A stretch of 64,000 nucleotides of DNA from Clostridia bacterium (GTDB lineage Bacteria; Bacillota; Clostridia; Christensenellales; Pumilibacteraceae). This document shows positions 34,353-42,361 of this stretch, piece by piece. The stretch's first letter is position 1; each line of letters begins with the position of its first letter. The translations under genes were made by a program, and so were the position numbers. The DNA is taken from assembly GCA_017500845.1 (NCBI GenBank), contig JAFVXY010000022.1, forward strand, positions 17,948 through 81,947. The letters are read 5' to 3'. The notes below the pieces were generated by a model. It worked only from the letters and a program-made list of their open reading frames with translations. It had not been told where the DNA came from and did not search any database.

Positions 34353-35576
34353 ATGCAATCGGTAAAAAACATATACAAAATAGGGTTTGGACCATCAAGC
34401 TCGCATACTATGGCGCCTGTTAAGGCGGCAACTCTATACAAGGCGAAGTTCCCTGCGGACGAGTACAAGGTAGTCATCTATGACTCTCTTGCAAAAACGG
34501 GCAAGGGGCACCTTACCGACAAGGCGATTATTCAGGCGTTTGCCCACAAAAAGGTGACGGTCGTATTCGACCCCGACACCGCGGTTCCCCATCCCAACAC
34601 TATGGATTTTTATACCGGCGATGGCGAAAACTTCGTTAGAGTATTCAGCGTAGGCGGTGGCGAAATAGTAGTTGAGGGCGAGCCGATTGACGACAAAAAG
34701 GTAAAAAACGTTTATCCTCACAATACTTTTCGCGGTATAGTTAAATTTTGCGAAAAGAACGGACTTTCGCTAAGCGAATACGTTTTCCATTTTGAGGACG
34801 AGGATATTCACGACTATTTGCTTACCGTTTGGCGTACCATGAACGAGGCAATCTCGGCGGGACTTAAGGCGACGGGCGTGCTTGGCGGCGGACTGCGAGT
34901 AGAACGCAAGGCGAAAATGCTTTTTAATCAAAGGTTTATGGACGAGTCGCCCGAAACGAGAGAAAGCCGTTTGGTGTGCGCGTTTGCGTATGCAGTGTCC
35001 GAGCAGAACGCAGGCGGTGGCAAAATTGTTACCGCACCGACGTGCGGAGCGTGCGGCGTGTTGCCTGCTGTTCTTAGCTACATGAAGCAAAAACGCAAAT
35101 TCAGTGACGAGGATTTTGTTCGCGCGCTTGCGGTAGCCGGACTTATCGGCAACCTTATAAAGACTAACGCGTCCATCAGCGGTGCAGAGTGCGGTTGTCA
35201 GGCAGAAATAGGCTCGGCTTGTTCTATGGCGGCGGCGGCTTTGGGTGAGCTTTTTGGTATGAGTATTTCGCAAATCGAGTATGCGGCTGAAATGGCAATC
35301 GAGCATCATCTTGGACTTACCTGCGACCCTGTTAATGGGCTTGTTCAAATTCCGTGTATCGAGCGTAATGCCGTTGCGGCAATGCGTGCTATAAACTCGG
35401 TCAATCTTGCAAGCTTTTTGTATACCACGCGTAAAATATCTTTCGATACGATAGTCAAAACTATGTACGAAACGGGCAAGGACCTCAGCAACCGCTATCG
35501 CGAAACGTCCGAGGGCGGCCTTGCAAAATCCGTTCAGATAAAGACTAAGGCAAAGACACCCAAAAGCTGTGACTAA
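34353..35576 (+). CDS. sdaA: L-serine dehydratase, iron-sulfur type, single chain
   Basis: 407 residues. It deaminates L-serine to pyruvate and ammonia. The beta domain comes first (N-I-Y-K-I-G-F-G-P-S-S-S-H-T), followed by the alpha domain with cluster cysteines in T-A-P-T-C-G-A-C-G and G-A-E-C-G-C-Q-A-E-I-G-S-A-C. This fused form is oxygen-sensitive. First of three genes for catabolism of hydroxy-amino acids, with the threonine dehydratase and RidA behind it. Ribosome site CGGAG. Confidence 0.93.
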   Translation: MQSVKNIYKIGFGPSSSHTMAPVKAATLYKAKFPADEYKVVIYDSLAKTGKGHLTDKAIIQAFAHKKVTVVFDPDTAVPHPNTMDFYTGDGENFVRVFSVGGGEIVVEGEPIDDKKVKNVYPHNTFRGIVKFCEKNGLSLSEYVFHFEDEDIHDYLLTVWRTMNEAISAGLKATGVLGGGLRVERKAKMLFNQRFMDESPETRESRLVCAFAYAVSEQNAGGGKIVTAPTCGACGVLPAVLSYMKQKRKFSDEDFVRALAVAGLIGNLIKTNASISGAECGCQAEIGSACSMAAAALGELFGMSISQIEYAAEMAIEHHLGLTCDPVNGLVQIPCIERNAVAAMRAINSVNLASFLYTTRKISFDTIVKTMYETGKDLSNRYRETSEGGLAKSVQIKTKAKTPKSCD

Positions 35577-35610
35577 GTCAAAATAATGCCAATAAAAAAG
35601 GAGAAAAGCG

Positions 35611-36804
35611 ATGATAACTCTCGAAAAGGTAAAGGACGCCGCAAGGGCACTAAAGCCGATTATAAGCAATACGGACATTTTGCCTATGCCCATAAAGTGC
35701 GACAACCAGATTTTTCTTAAAACTGAAAACCTTCAAATTACGGGCTCGTTCAAAATAAGAGGTGCGTCTTACAAGATATCAAAGCTCTCGCCCGAGGAAA
35801 GGGCGAGGGGTGTAATAGCATGCTCGGCAGGAAACCACGCTCAGGGCGTTGCGCTTGCCGCACAAAAGAACAACATTCCCGCGCTTATTTGCCTTCCCGA
35901 GGGTGCGCCCATATCCAAAATAGAGGCAACGCGTAGCTATGGCGCGCAGATTATGCTTGTCAAGGGTGTGTACGATGACGCATATCAAAGGGCGCTCGAG
36001 CTTCAAAAGGAGCACGGCTATACCTTTATTCATCCGTTTGACGATGATGACGTAATAGCAGGTCAAGGCACGCTTTCGTTAGAAATCTTAGAGGAAATGC
36101 CCGACCTTGACGCGATAGTAGTTCCCATCGGTGGCGGTGGACTTATATCGGGCGTAGCGTTCGCCGCAAAGCAAATCAAGCCAAGCATCAAGGTGTATGG
36201 CGTGCAGGCAAGCAATGCGTCTAGCATGTATAACTCCATCAAGGAGGATAGGGCAATCAAGCTTGCTTCGGTCAACACGCTTGCCGACGGTATTGCAGTA
36301 AAACAGCCGGGCGACCTCACTTTTGACTATACCAAGCATTACGTGGACGAGATTTTCACCGTAAACGAGGCGGAAATTTACACCGCAATCCTTACGCTTA
36401 TCGAAAAGAAGAAAATGGTTGCAGAGGGTGCGGGCGCAGTTGCACTTGCTGCCGCTATGTTTAACAAGCTGCCGCTTACAAACAAAAAGGTTTGTTGTGT
36501 AATTTCGGGCGGTAATATCGACGTAAACAGATTGTCGCGCGTAATCACGCAAGGTCTACTCAACACAGGCAGACGTGCAATGATCACCATTCAGCTAAAG
36601 GACACCCCCGGTCAGCTTAGCGAGGCAATTCAGTGCGTAGCAAAGCTGGGCGCAAACGTAATTTCCGCTCAGCACGAGCGTCTTGCGGCAAATGGCGATA
36701 TCGACACCTGCTACCTCAAATTAGAGCTTGAAACACGAAATTTTGAGCATATTCAGTCAATCAAAGCTACCCTTCACGGAAACGGCTTTAGTATAATAGT
36801 ATAA
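35611..36804 (+). CDS. Threonine ammonia-lyase with a C-terminal ACT domain
   Basis: 397 residues. A PLP enzyme that converts threonine to 2-oxobutanoate and ammonia. Seen are the PLP lysine in G-S-F-K-I-R-G-A, S-A-G-N-H-A-Q-G-V-A, and the phosphate loop V-P-I-G-G-G-G-L-I-S-G. Residues ~325-397 form one ACT domain (I-Q-L-K-D-T-P-G-Q-L). The length fits the shorter catabolic/IlvA2-like form rather than the long E. coli IlvA; both ilvA and tdcB have been used as names. The context with serine dehydratase and RidA suggests amino-acid catabolism. Confidence 0.92.
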   Translation: MITLEKVKDAARALKPIISNTDILPMPIKCDNQIFLKTENLQITGSFKIRGASYKISKLSPEERARGVIACSAGNHAQGVALAAQKNNIPALICLPEGAPISKIEATRSYGAQIMLVKGVYDDAYQRALELQKEHGYTFIHPFDDDDVIAGQGTLSLEILEEMPDLDAIVVPIGGGGLISGVAFAAKQIKPSIKVYGVQASNASSMYNSIKEDRAIKLASVNTLADGIAVKQPGDLTFDYTKHYVDEIFTVNEAEIYTAILTLIEKKKMVAEGAGAVALAAAMFNKLPLTNKKVCCVISGGNIDVNRLSRVITQGLLNTGRRAMITIQLKDTPGQLSEAIQCVAKLGANVISAQHERLAANGDIDTCYLKLELETRNFEHIQSIKATLHGNGFSIIV

Positions 36805-36818
36805 AAGGAGATACAAAA

Positions 36819-37190
36819 ATGAAAGTTATCAAGACAGACAAAGCACCCGGCGCAATCGGACCTTACTCGCAAGGCATGATCGTAAACAACCTTGTTTACA
36901 CCTCGGGACAGATTCCCCTCAACCCCCAAACCGGCGAAATCGCAGGCACCACCATCGAAGAGCAGACCGAGCAGGTTTGCAAGAACGTAGTTGGCGTGCT
37001 TGAGGGAGCAGGCACCTCGATTGACAAGGTATTCAAGACCATGTGCTTCCTTAGCGATATGAGCGACTTTGCGGCATTCAACGGCGTATATGCAAAGTAT
37101 TTCACCTCTTGCCCGGCACGCTCGTGCGTAGCTGTAAAGACTCTTCCGAAGAACGTTTTGGTAGAGGTAGAGGTTATCGCAGAGCTCTAA
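36819..37190 (+). CDS. ridA: RidA-family 2-iminobutanoate/2-iminopropanoate deaminase
   Basis: 123 residues. RidA hydrolyses the reactive enamine/imine intermediates released by PLP dehydratases. Signatures are K-A-P-x-A-I-G-P-Y-S-Q-G near the N-terminus, Y-T-S-G-Q-I-P-L-N-P and the C-terminal PARSCVAVKTLPKNVLVEVEV with the expected substrate Arg. It lies 14 bases after the threonine dehydratase, so the enzyme that makes the imines and the one that removes them are produced together. Ribosome site AAGGAG. Confidence 0.95.
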   Translation: MKVIKTDKAPGAIGPYSQGMIVNNLVYTSGQIPLNPQTGEIAGTTIEEQTEQVCKNVVGVLEGAGTSIDKVFKTMCFLSDMSDFAAFNGVYAKYFTSCPARSCVAVKTLPKNVLVEVEVIAEL

Positions 37191-37220
37191 ATCAAGCATA
37201 CGTATATTGATTTTATGTAC

Positions 37221-37257
37221 AAAGCACCCCAAAAGCATTAGCCTTTGAGGTGCTTTT
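37221..37257. terminator. Terminator between ridA and the HtrA-type gene
   Basis: AAAGCACC (37221-37228) pairs with GGTGCTTT (37249-37256), with an inner CAAA/TTTG stem. The T-run is short, so it is weaker than the other terminators of this window. Confidence 0.65.
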
Positions 37258-37279
37258 ATGTATATTTTTATTGAGTCGG

Positions 37280-38560
37280 TTACTCGCCAAGGGTGATATC
37301 GAATGTAAGAAGATCCTCGCCGCGAAGCACGGTTACCGTTACGGTGTCGCCGGGGACGGAAGTAAGAAGCGGGTCGGTAAAGTGGAATTGTCGCTTGCCC
37401 TCGTAGGTTACACCGTCCACCGTTATGGACACGAGAACGTCGTTTTCCTGCAGCTTGCCTGCGCTTGCGCCCTCGGCGGAATTTACGGTTACCGTTTCAC
37501 GAATTTTCATATTGCCGTGTTCGTCGATGTAAGCAGATGAGTCGGTAGAGTAAATGGTGATGCCAAGCATACCTTTTTCAAAAACGCCGTCTTCTATGAT
37601 GTTGTCGGCAACACGAATAGCGATAGAGGTGGGTATTGCGTACGCCATATTTTCGATAGAGGTATCGCTCGCCTTGGCGTTTACGATGCCTATAAGATTG
37701 CCGCTTGTATCAAAAAGGCCGCCGCCGCTGTTGCCCGAGTTTACAGGGGTGTCAATACGCATTACTCGCATATTTACGTACGACGATTCGGTTTCGATGT
37801 CGGTCATGGGGATGGTTTCGCTGTCTACGCTTACAATTCCCTCGGTTGCCGAGATTCCGTAGCCTGCGGGGTTGCCAATAGCAATTGCAGTTTGACCAAC
37901 CGCTACCTCATCGGAGGCAACGGTTACCGCAAGAGGAATTTCACTGCTAAAATAATCGTCCGTGGCCTTAAGAATTGCAATATCGTACAGCGAGCTTCCG
38001 CCCACGTAAGATGCGGAAATCGCGCTTCCACCGTACGGTGTAACGGTTATCGTGTCGCTTATGCCTGTATCGGTGCTACTGTCCATGCTGAATACAACGT
38101 GAAAGTTGGTGATTATGTATGCCGAGCCGGCTGTTGCATTAAGCCTATAAATCACGCCCGCGCCTGCTTGTGAAAAGCTACCCGATTCCATAAAGCTCGG
38201 CCTTGCTTTGGTGAAGGCGCAATTAATCAAAACGGCGCTTCTGAGTCCCTTGTTTATTGCGCCCGAGTTATCCACGGCTTCTTCAAAGCTGAGATACTCA
38301 AACAAAAAATCGCTAATAGTGCCCTCAAAGCCGTTTTTTACAGCCTCGTTATAGAGGTCGGTGATGGTAATGCTCGTTCCGTTCTTGCCGTCCTTGCCAT
38401 CTACGCCGTCCTTACCCTTAAGGGAAAGAAGCCATTCCGCCTCGGTGCCCTCAAAGCCGTTTTGCACAGCTATGTCGTATGCCGAAGCCTCACAGCCTAC
38501 GGCAAAAACGAGCAAAGTCGCCATCACAATCGTTAGAATTAGGCTTTTTATTTTGTTCAT
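37280..38560 (-). CDS. HtrA/DegP-type serine protease lipoprotein with PDZ domain
   Basis: 426 residues. The signal peptide ends at a lipobox VGC (Cys23), so it is predicted to be anchored outside. Residues ~28-90 carry two copies of a module with NGFEGT, separated by a collagen-like linker (GKDGVDGKDGKNGT). The protease domain has His154 (T-N-F-H-V-V), Asp193 (Y-D-I-A-I-L) and Ser278 (N-S-G-N-S-G-G). A PDZ domain ends the chain. It probably degrades misfolded exported proteins. The same collagen-linked module type is seen in the lipoprotein at 62509. Confidence 0.9.
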   Translation of the reverse strand: MNKIKSLILTIVMATLLVFAVGCEASAYDIAVQNGFEGTEAEWLLSLKGKDGVDGKDGKNGTSITITDLYNEAVKNGFEGTISDFLFEYLSFEEAVDNSGAINKGLRSAVLINCAFTKARPSFMESGSFSQAGAGVIYRLNATAGSAYIITNFHVVFSMDSSTDTGISDTITVTPYGGSAISASYVGGSSLYDIAILKATDDYFSSEIPLAVTVASDEVAVGQTAIAIGNPAGYGISATEGIVSVDSETIPMTDIETESSYVNMRVMRIDTPVNSGNSGGGLFDTSGNLIGIVNAKASDTSIENMAYAIPTSIAIRVADNIIEDGVFEKGMLGITIYSTDSSAYIDEHGNMKIRETVTVNSAEGASAGKLQENDVLVSITVDGVTYEGKRQFHFTDPLLTSVPGDTVTVTVLRGEDLLTFDITLGE

Positions 38561-38590
38561 AAGAGTTTACTCCTCGTAATTTACTGTAGT

Positions 38591-38619
38591 ATTATACACC
38601 ATTTTAATATTTTTTACTA
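38591..38619 (-). promoter_or_regulatory. Promoter of the HtrA-type gene
   Basis: On the minus strand a perfect TATAAT at 38591-38596, with a weak -35 (TAGTAA) at 38614-38619 and 17 bases between. A GAGGAG ribosome site lies before the ATG at 38560. Confidence 0.5.
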
Positions 38620-38753
38620 TATTTTATTGAAATTGTAAACAAATTCAACTGAAATTTTGACGAAAATTTTTGCGAACGGTTAATTTTGTTTTTGCGCTTG
38701 TCGCAGCATACCGTCTAAAAAGGGCGCGTTGGTCAAAAATTATTCTTATTTTA

Positions 38754-38936
38754 TTGACAAATTGCATTTTTAGTGGTATTATAGTTTAGAATATATATAA
38801 TATAAAGAAGTATTATAGAAGGACGTGACGTTCGGGATATTTTGTTTGGCAGCCAAGGGACGGCTTCGGCGGCGGAAGAATATAAATACGAGCCGCAACA
38901 AATTTATTGCAAAATTTTTTTAGGAGGGCATTATTT
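38754..38936 (+). promoter_or_regulatory. Promoter and long GC-richer leader of the YbjN-like gene
   Basis: The 376-base gap between the diverging HtrA-type and YbjN-like genes holds on the + strand TTGACA (38754-38759), 17 bases, TATTAT (38777-38782). The leader of ~148 bases contains a TTGGC-A-GCCAA hairpin near 38850 and a GCGGC...GCCGC stem, unlike the AT-rich sequence around it. TAGGAGGG at 38921-38928 is the ribosome site. No known riboswitch was recognised; 38620-38750 shows nothing else. Confidence 0.6.
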
Positions 38937-39416
38937 ATGTCAGATACAAAGCAGATGCAGGCACAAAGAGTTTATAAGTCCATTATTAATATGTTGGACT
39001 CAAGAGATTGGAAATACGAAAGACATGACGAAGATCTTTTGATTAAAAGCGGAATAAAGGGCGAGGATTTGCCCATCGAGTTCATTCTTTTCGTTGATGC
39101 GGAAAGGGAGCTTATAAGATTGCTTTCTAAGCTGCCGTTTTCTATCCCTGAGGATAAGCGAGTGGACGCGGCAGTAGCTGTTTGTGCCGCAAACAACTGT
39201 ATGATCAACGGATGCTTTGATTTTGATATGAACGACGGTGATCTTAGCTTTAGACTTGTGTCCAGCTATAAGTCGGGTAGCGTGCTCAGCGACGATTTGC
39301 TGGAGTATATGATTTTGGTTTCGGCGTCGACCATCGACAAGTACAACGACAAATTCTTTATGCTTGGTAAGGGTATGCTTACCGCCGAGCAGTTCCTTAA
39401 GCAAGAGGGCAACTAA
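38937..39416 (+). CDS. YbjN-domain protein
   Basis: 159 residues, soluble and acidic. The pattern fits the YbjN/type III chaperone-like fold: a helix, then W-K-Y-E-R-H-D-E-D-L, G-E-D-L-P-I-E-F-I-L-F-V, LPFSIPED, A-A-N-N-C-M-I-N-G-C-F and D-G-D-L-S-F-R. Members are found across bacteria with no settled biochemical role; several are linked to stress. ATG with a strong AGGAGGG. Single-gene unit with its own promoter and terminator. Confidence 0.75.
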   Translation: MSDTKQMQAQRVYKSIINMLDSRDWKYERHDEDLLIKSGIKGEDLPIEFILFVDAERELIRLLSKLPFSIPEDKRVDAAVAVCAANNCMINGCFDFDMNDGDLSFRLVSSYKSGSVLSDDLLEYMILVSASTIDKYNDKFFMLGKGMLTAEQFLKQEGN

Positions 39417-39440
39417 CGATAGATAAATTCACAAGCAATA

Positions 39441-39480
39441 AAAAGAGCAAAACGTTAATAAAACGGCTTGCTCTTTTTTT
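39441..39480 (+). terminator. Intrinsic terminator
   Basis: AAAAGAGCAA (39441-39450) pairs with TTGCTCTTTT (39468-39477), inner CGTT/AACG stem, T-run. Ends the YbjN-like gene. Confidence 0.88.
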
Positions 39481-39518
39481 GTTGAGTGATATTTACGCCT
39501 ACCAACTTGGCCGGCGAC

Positions 39519-39567
39519 TTGCTTTTTTGCGGCAATTGTGGTATAATATCACATCAAAAATTGTGAT
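39519..39567 (+). promoter_or_regulatory. Promoter and palindrome ahead of the two-component system
   Basis: TTGCTT at 39519-39524, 17 bases, extended -10 TGGTATAAT ending at 39547. Immediately after the -10 is the inverted repeat ATCACA-N8-TGTGAT (39548-39567), placed over the expected transcription start. It is a candidate site for the response regulator or another repressor. Ribosome site AGGAG before the ATG at 39621. Confidence 0.6.
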
Positions 39568-39620
39568 TTTTAATACTTGCTTAACAATTTGAAAGTATAT
39601 TACTATAGGAGCTTAGTGGT

Positions 39621-40289
39621 ATGTTCAAGATTTTACTTGCCGAGGACGAAATTAACCTCAACAAAATTCTATCTTCAAGGCTAAAAAAGGAAGGCTACGA
39701 GGTGTACTCTGCCTTTGATGGACAAGAAGCGTACGAGGTTTTGTTGTCTAAGCCTATCGACTTAGTTGTGACCGACGTTATGATGCCTGTCGTTGACGGA
39801 GTAGAGCTTACAAAAAGGGCGCGCCAGGTTAGCAACGATATACCCGTTATTATGCTGACGGCGCTAAGCGAGCTGGAGGACAAGGTTAAGGGCTTCGAGG
39901 CGGGTGCGGACGATTATTTATCCAAGCCGTTTGCCTTCAAGGAGCTGCTTCTTCGCATCAAGGCATTGTTGCGCAGATACAAAAAGGCGTCCGAGGGTAA
40001 GCTTATTATAGGTAGCTCGGTTCTTGACTACAGCACGATGACCTTTACCGAGGATGGGGTGGAAATCTCCTTGGGTAAAAAGGAATTTGGCATACTGTTT
40101 TTGTTGCTTACTTCGCCCGGATTTATTTTTTCTCGCGAGCAAATTCTAAGCGAAATTTGGGGATACGACAGCGAAAGCAACGACCGCACAATTGATACGC
40201 ACATTACTTGGATTCGCAGTAAAATCAGCGGCAAGGATTTCGAGATTGTGACGGCGCGCGGTCTGGGTTATAAGGCGGTGCTCAAATGA
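39621..40289 (+). CDS. OmpR/PhoB-family response regulator
   Basis: 222 residues. The receiver domain has the acidic pocket E-D in LLAEDE, the phospho-acceptor Asp in L-V-V-T-D-V-M-M-P, Thr in VIMLTAL and Lys in Y-L-S-K-P-F. The C-terminal winged helix ends N-D-R-T-I-D-T-H-I-T-W-I-R-x-K and G-L-G-Y-K-A. It overlaps the sensor kinase gene by four bases. Likely targets are its own operon, including the enzyme pair downstream. Confidence 0.95.
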   Translation: MFKILLAEDEINLNKILSSRLKKEGYEVYSAFDGQEAYEVLLSKPIDLVVTDVMMPVVDGVELTKRARQVSNDIPVIMLTALSELEDKVKGFEAGADDYLSKPFAFKELLLRIKALLRRYKKASEGKLIIGSSVLDYSTMTFTEDGVEISLGKKEFGILFLLLTSPGFIFSREQILSEIWGYDSESNDRTIDTHITWIRSKISGKDFEIVTARGLGYKAVLK

Positions 40290-41317
40290 AAAAGGTCAAA
40301 AAAACACGTAGCTTAGTCGCCAAAATTTTGGTGGGTGTAATTGCCTTACTTGCAGGAATGCTTGTTATATTTAATATGATTGGCGTGTTCGTGCTTGGCG
40401 ATATTGACGGCAAAATAGAGCTCAACCCCACGGTAATCGTAGGCACGTTTGGCATGATTGTGCTTGCAACTATATTCATAGTGATTATCTACAACGTACT
40501 TCTAAAACGCATCGAAGCACTTAACGAGGCGGTCAAAAGGGTAAGTCACGGCGACTATACGGTTACCGTTTCGGACAAGGGCAACGACGAGCTTTCGCTT
40601 CTTGGCGAAAACTTCAATAAGATGGCAAAGGAGCTTGCCGCCAACGCTATGCTAAGCAAGGACTTTATCAGCTACGTTTCGCACGAGCTAAAAACTCCGC
40701 TAAGCGTAGTTCGCACTCATGCCGAAGCGCTGCTTGATGAGTGTGACGCGGAGGAGCGCAACGCTTATGCAAGCGTCATAATCAGCGAAACGGACAAGCT
40801 TAACGAAATGTCTAAAAGCATTATTACGCTGTGTAAGCTTGATAGCTCGGGACTTTTGCCGATGAACGATGCTTTTAGTCCTGCCGAGCAAATCAAATCC
40901 TTCTTGCTTGCAACACAAGATAAGCCCGAAGCAAAAAAGCTTAATGTCGAGCTTGACGCAGAGGACTTTGACATTCGCGGTAACGCGGCTCTTACTTACC
41001 TCGTTTGGCAAAACCTTATTACCAACGCATACAAATTCACCGAGCAAGGTGGTAACGTCAAAATCAGCCTGACTAAATCGGATGGTGAGTTGCGTTTTAC
41101 CGTGACGGATGACGGAGTTGGAATTTTGGACGGGGATAAGCAAAAGATTTTTACGCTGTTCTTTGTAGGTAACCGCTCACGCAATAGCGAGGGTAGCGGA
41201 ATCGGCTTGTATCTTACCAAGGTCGTGGTCGAAAAACTCGGGGGCGTTATCTCGTTTTTGTCGACAAAGGGCGAGGGAAGCACCTTTATTGTTACCTTAC
41301 CGATAATGGACGTCTAA
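40286..41317 (+). CDS. Sensor histidine kinase, intramembrane-sensing architecture
   Basis: 343 residues. Two membrane helices (about 12-36 and 47-70) are separated by only ~10-12 residues outside, as in intramembrane-sensing kinases that respond to envelope or antimicrobial stress. A HAMP segment follows (R-V-S-H-G-D-Y), then HisKA with the phospho-His in V-S-H-E-L-K-T-P-L, and HATPase with N-L-I-T-N-A, D-D-G-V-G-I and G-S-G-I-G-L-Y. Partner of the upstream regulator. The signal is inferred only from architecture. Confidence 0.93.
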   Translation: MKKVKKTRSLVAKILVGVIALLAGMLVIFNMIGVFVLGDIDGKIELNPTVIVGTFGMIVLATIFIVIIYNVLLKRIEALNEAVKRVSHGDYTVTVSDKGNDELSLLGENFNKMAKELAANAMLSKDFISYVSHELKTPLSVVRTHAEALLDECDAEERNAYASVIISETDKLNEMSKSIITLCKLDSSGLLPMNDAFSPAEQIKSFLLATQDKPEAKKLNVELDAEDFDIRGNAALTYLVWQNLITNAYKFTEQGGNVKISLTKSDGELRFTVTDDGVGILDGDKQKIFTLFFVGNRSRNSEGSGIGLYLTKVVVEKLGGVISFLSTKGEGSTFIVTLPIMDV

Positions 41318-41344
41318 TAAAAAGGAAAAAGCAGGAGAGTATAT

Positions 41345-42361
41345 ATGTACAAACTTAAGACGCTTATTATGAAAAAGCAGATTGCAAAAAAGCAGAAAAG
41401 CAAGCCTTTTGATTACGAGGCGGCAGAAAGCTTTATGCTTGCCGAGGACGAAAGCCCGCTTGTCAACAACAGCTATTATTTTTCCGCTCACGGTGAGAAA
41501 GAAAGCTTTTATTGCAGACTCGGACTCAGATCCGACCGCACTGAGGTTTGGTTTTATTATAACAATGGCGACGAGCGTCTGGTAGCAAAAACAAATTTAT
41601 ATAAGACTAATCCGCCCCTTAGAGTTAAAAGGACGGAAAGCGGCTGGGACGTTTTTTACGACGGCGAGCTGACTGACGAGCATAATAACTGTTCAAATGC
41701 AACCTTTGAGGGACACTTTAGCTCCAACCACGCGCCCGTGGACTTTTTCTCGCATATGCCGCCCGTTTGTACGGCGAGGGCTATGGCGGCGGAAAAGTGG
41801 AGCAAGGAGTTTTTCGCCGAGGTGCAAAAAAACAATCAGGTTCATTACGAGCAGACGGGCAGACTTGTGGGCTTGCTTAAAATAGCAGGTGCGGAATACA
41901 ATATCGACCTTCCCTGCGTGCGTGACCATTCCTTTGGTGCGCGTGAGTGGGAATATATGAACAACCATCTTTGGATTATGGGAGTAAATGAGCGCAGTCA
42001 GATAAACTTTTCGATGGTGTCGTATCCTTCGCTAACCTTGCTCGAGGTTGGCAATCTTATGGTAGACGGCAAAATGAGGTTTATGACGGGGTGTAGCTAT
42101 AGGCGCGAGTTGGTTATGGGCGGCTTCCCCGAGACGCTTACCCTAAACCTTAAGATGGATGACGGAAGTCGCCTCAAGGTGGTAGTAAGCAAGGAGGACG
42201 AGGAAAGATATTCGTTTGACGGCGGAGCTTATAATTTCAGCGAGGGTGTTGCAACCATTACTGTCGACGGCGAAAAATTCAGAGGCATTTTTGAGCTTGG
42301 CTACAACCGCAACCCAAAACGCATATTCAACGGAAAGGAAATACGAAAATTAAAGGTATGA
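41345..42361 (+). CDS. Uncharacterised protein coupled to a PEP-utilising enzyme (DUF7064-like)
   Basis: 338 residues, soluble, beta-rich, no signal peptide. The notable motif is R-D-H-S-F-G-A-R-E-W at 193-202, followed by YMNNHLWIMG. I associate this pattern with lipocalin/AttH-like domains (DUF7064-type) that occur beside or fused to rifampicin-phosphotransferase-like proteins; this link is from memory and not checked. The stop overlaps the start of the PEP-utilising enzyme (ATGA), so the two are translationally coupled and probably work together, perhaps as a substrate-binding partner. It begins 27 bases after the histidine kinase. Function unknown. Confidence 0.7.
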   Translation: MYKLKTLIMKKQIAKKQKSKPFDYEAAESFMLAEDESPLVNNSYYFSAHGEKESFYCRLGLRSDRTEVWFYYNNGDERLVAKTNLYKTNPPLRVKRTESGWDVFYDGELTDEHNNCSNATFEGHFSSNHAPVDFFSHMPPVCTARAMAAEKWSKEFFAEVQKNNQVHYEQTGRLVGLLKIAGAEYNIDLPCVRDHSFGAREWEYMNNHLWIMGVNERSQINFSMVSYPSLTLLEVGNLMVDGKMRFMTGCSYRRELVMGGFPETLTLNLKMDDGSRLKVVVSKEDEERYSFDGGAYNFSEGVATITVDGEKFRGIFELGYNRNPKRIFNGKEIRKLKV

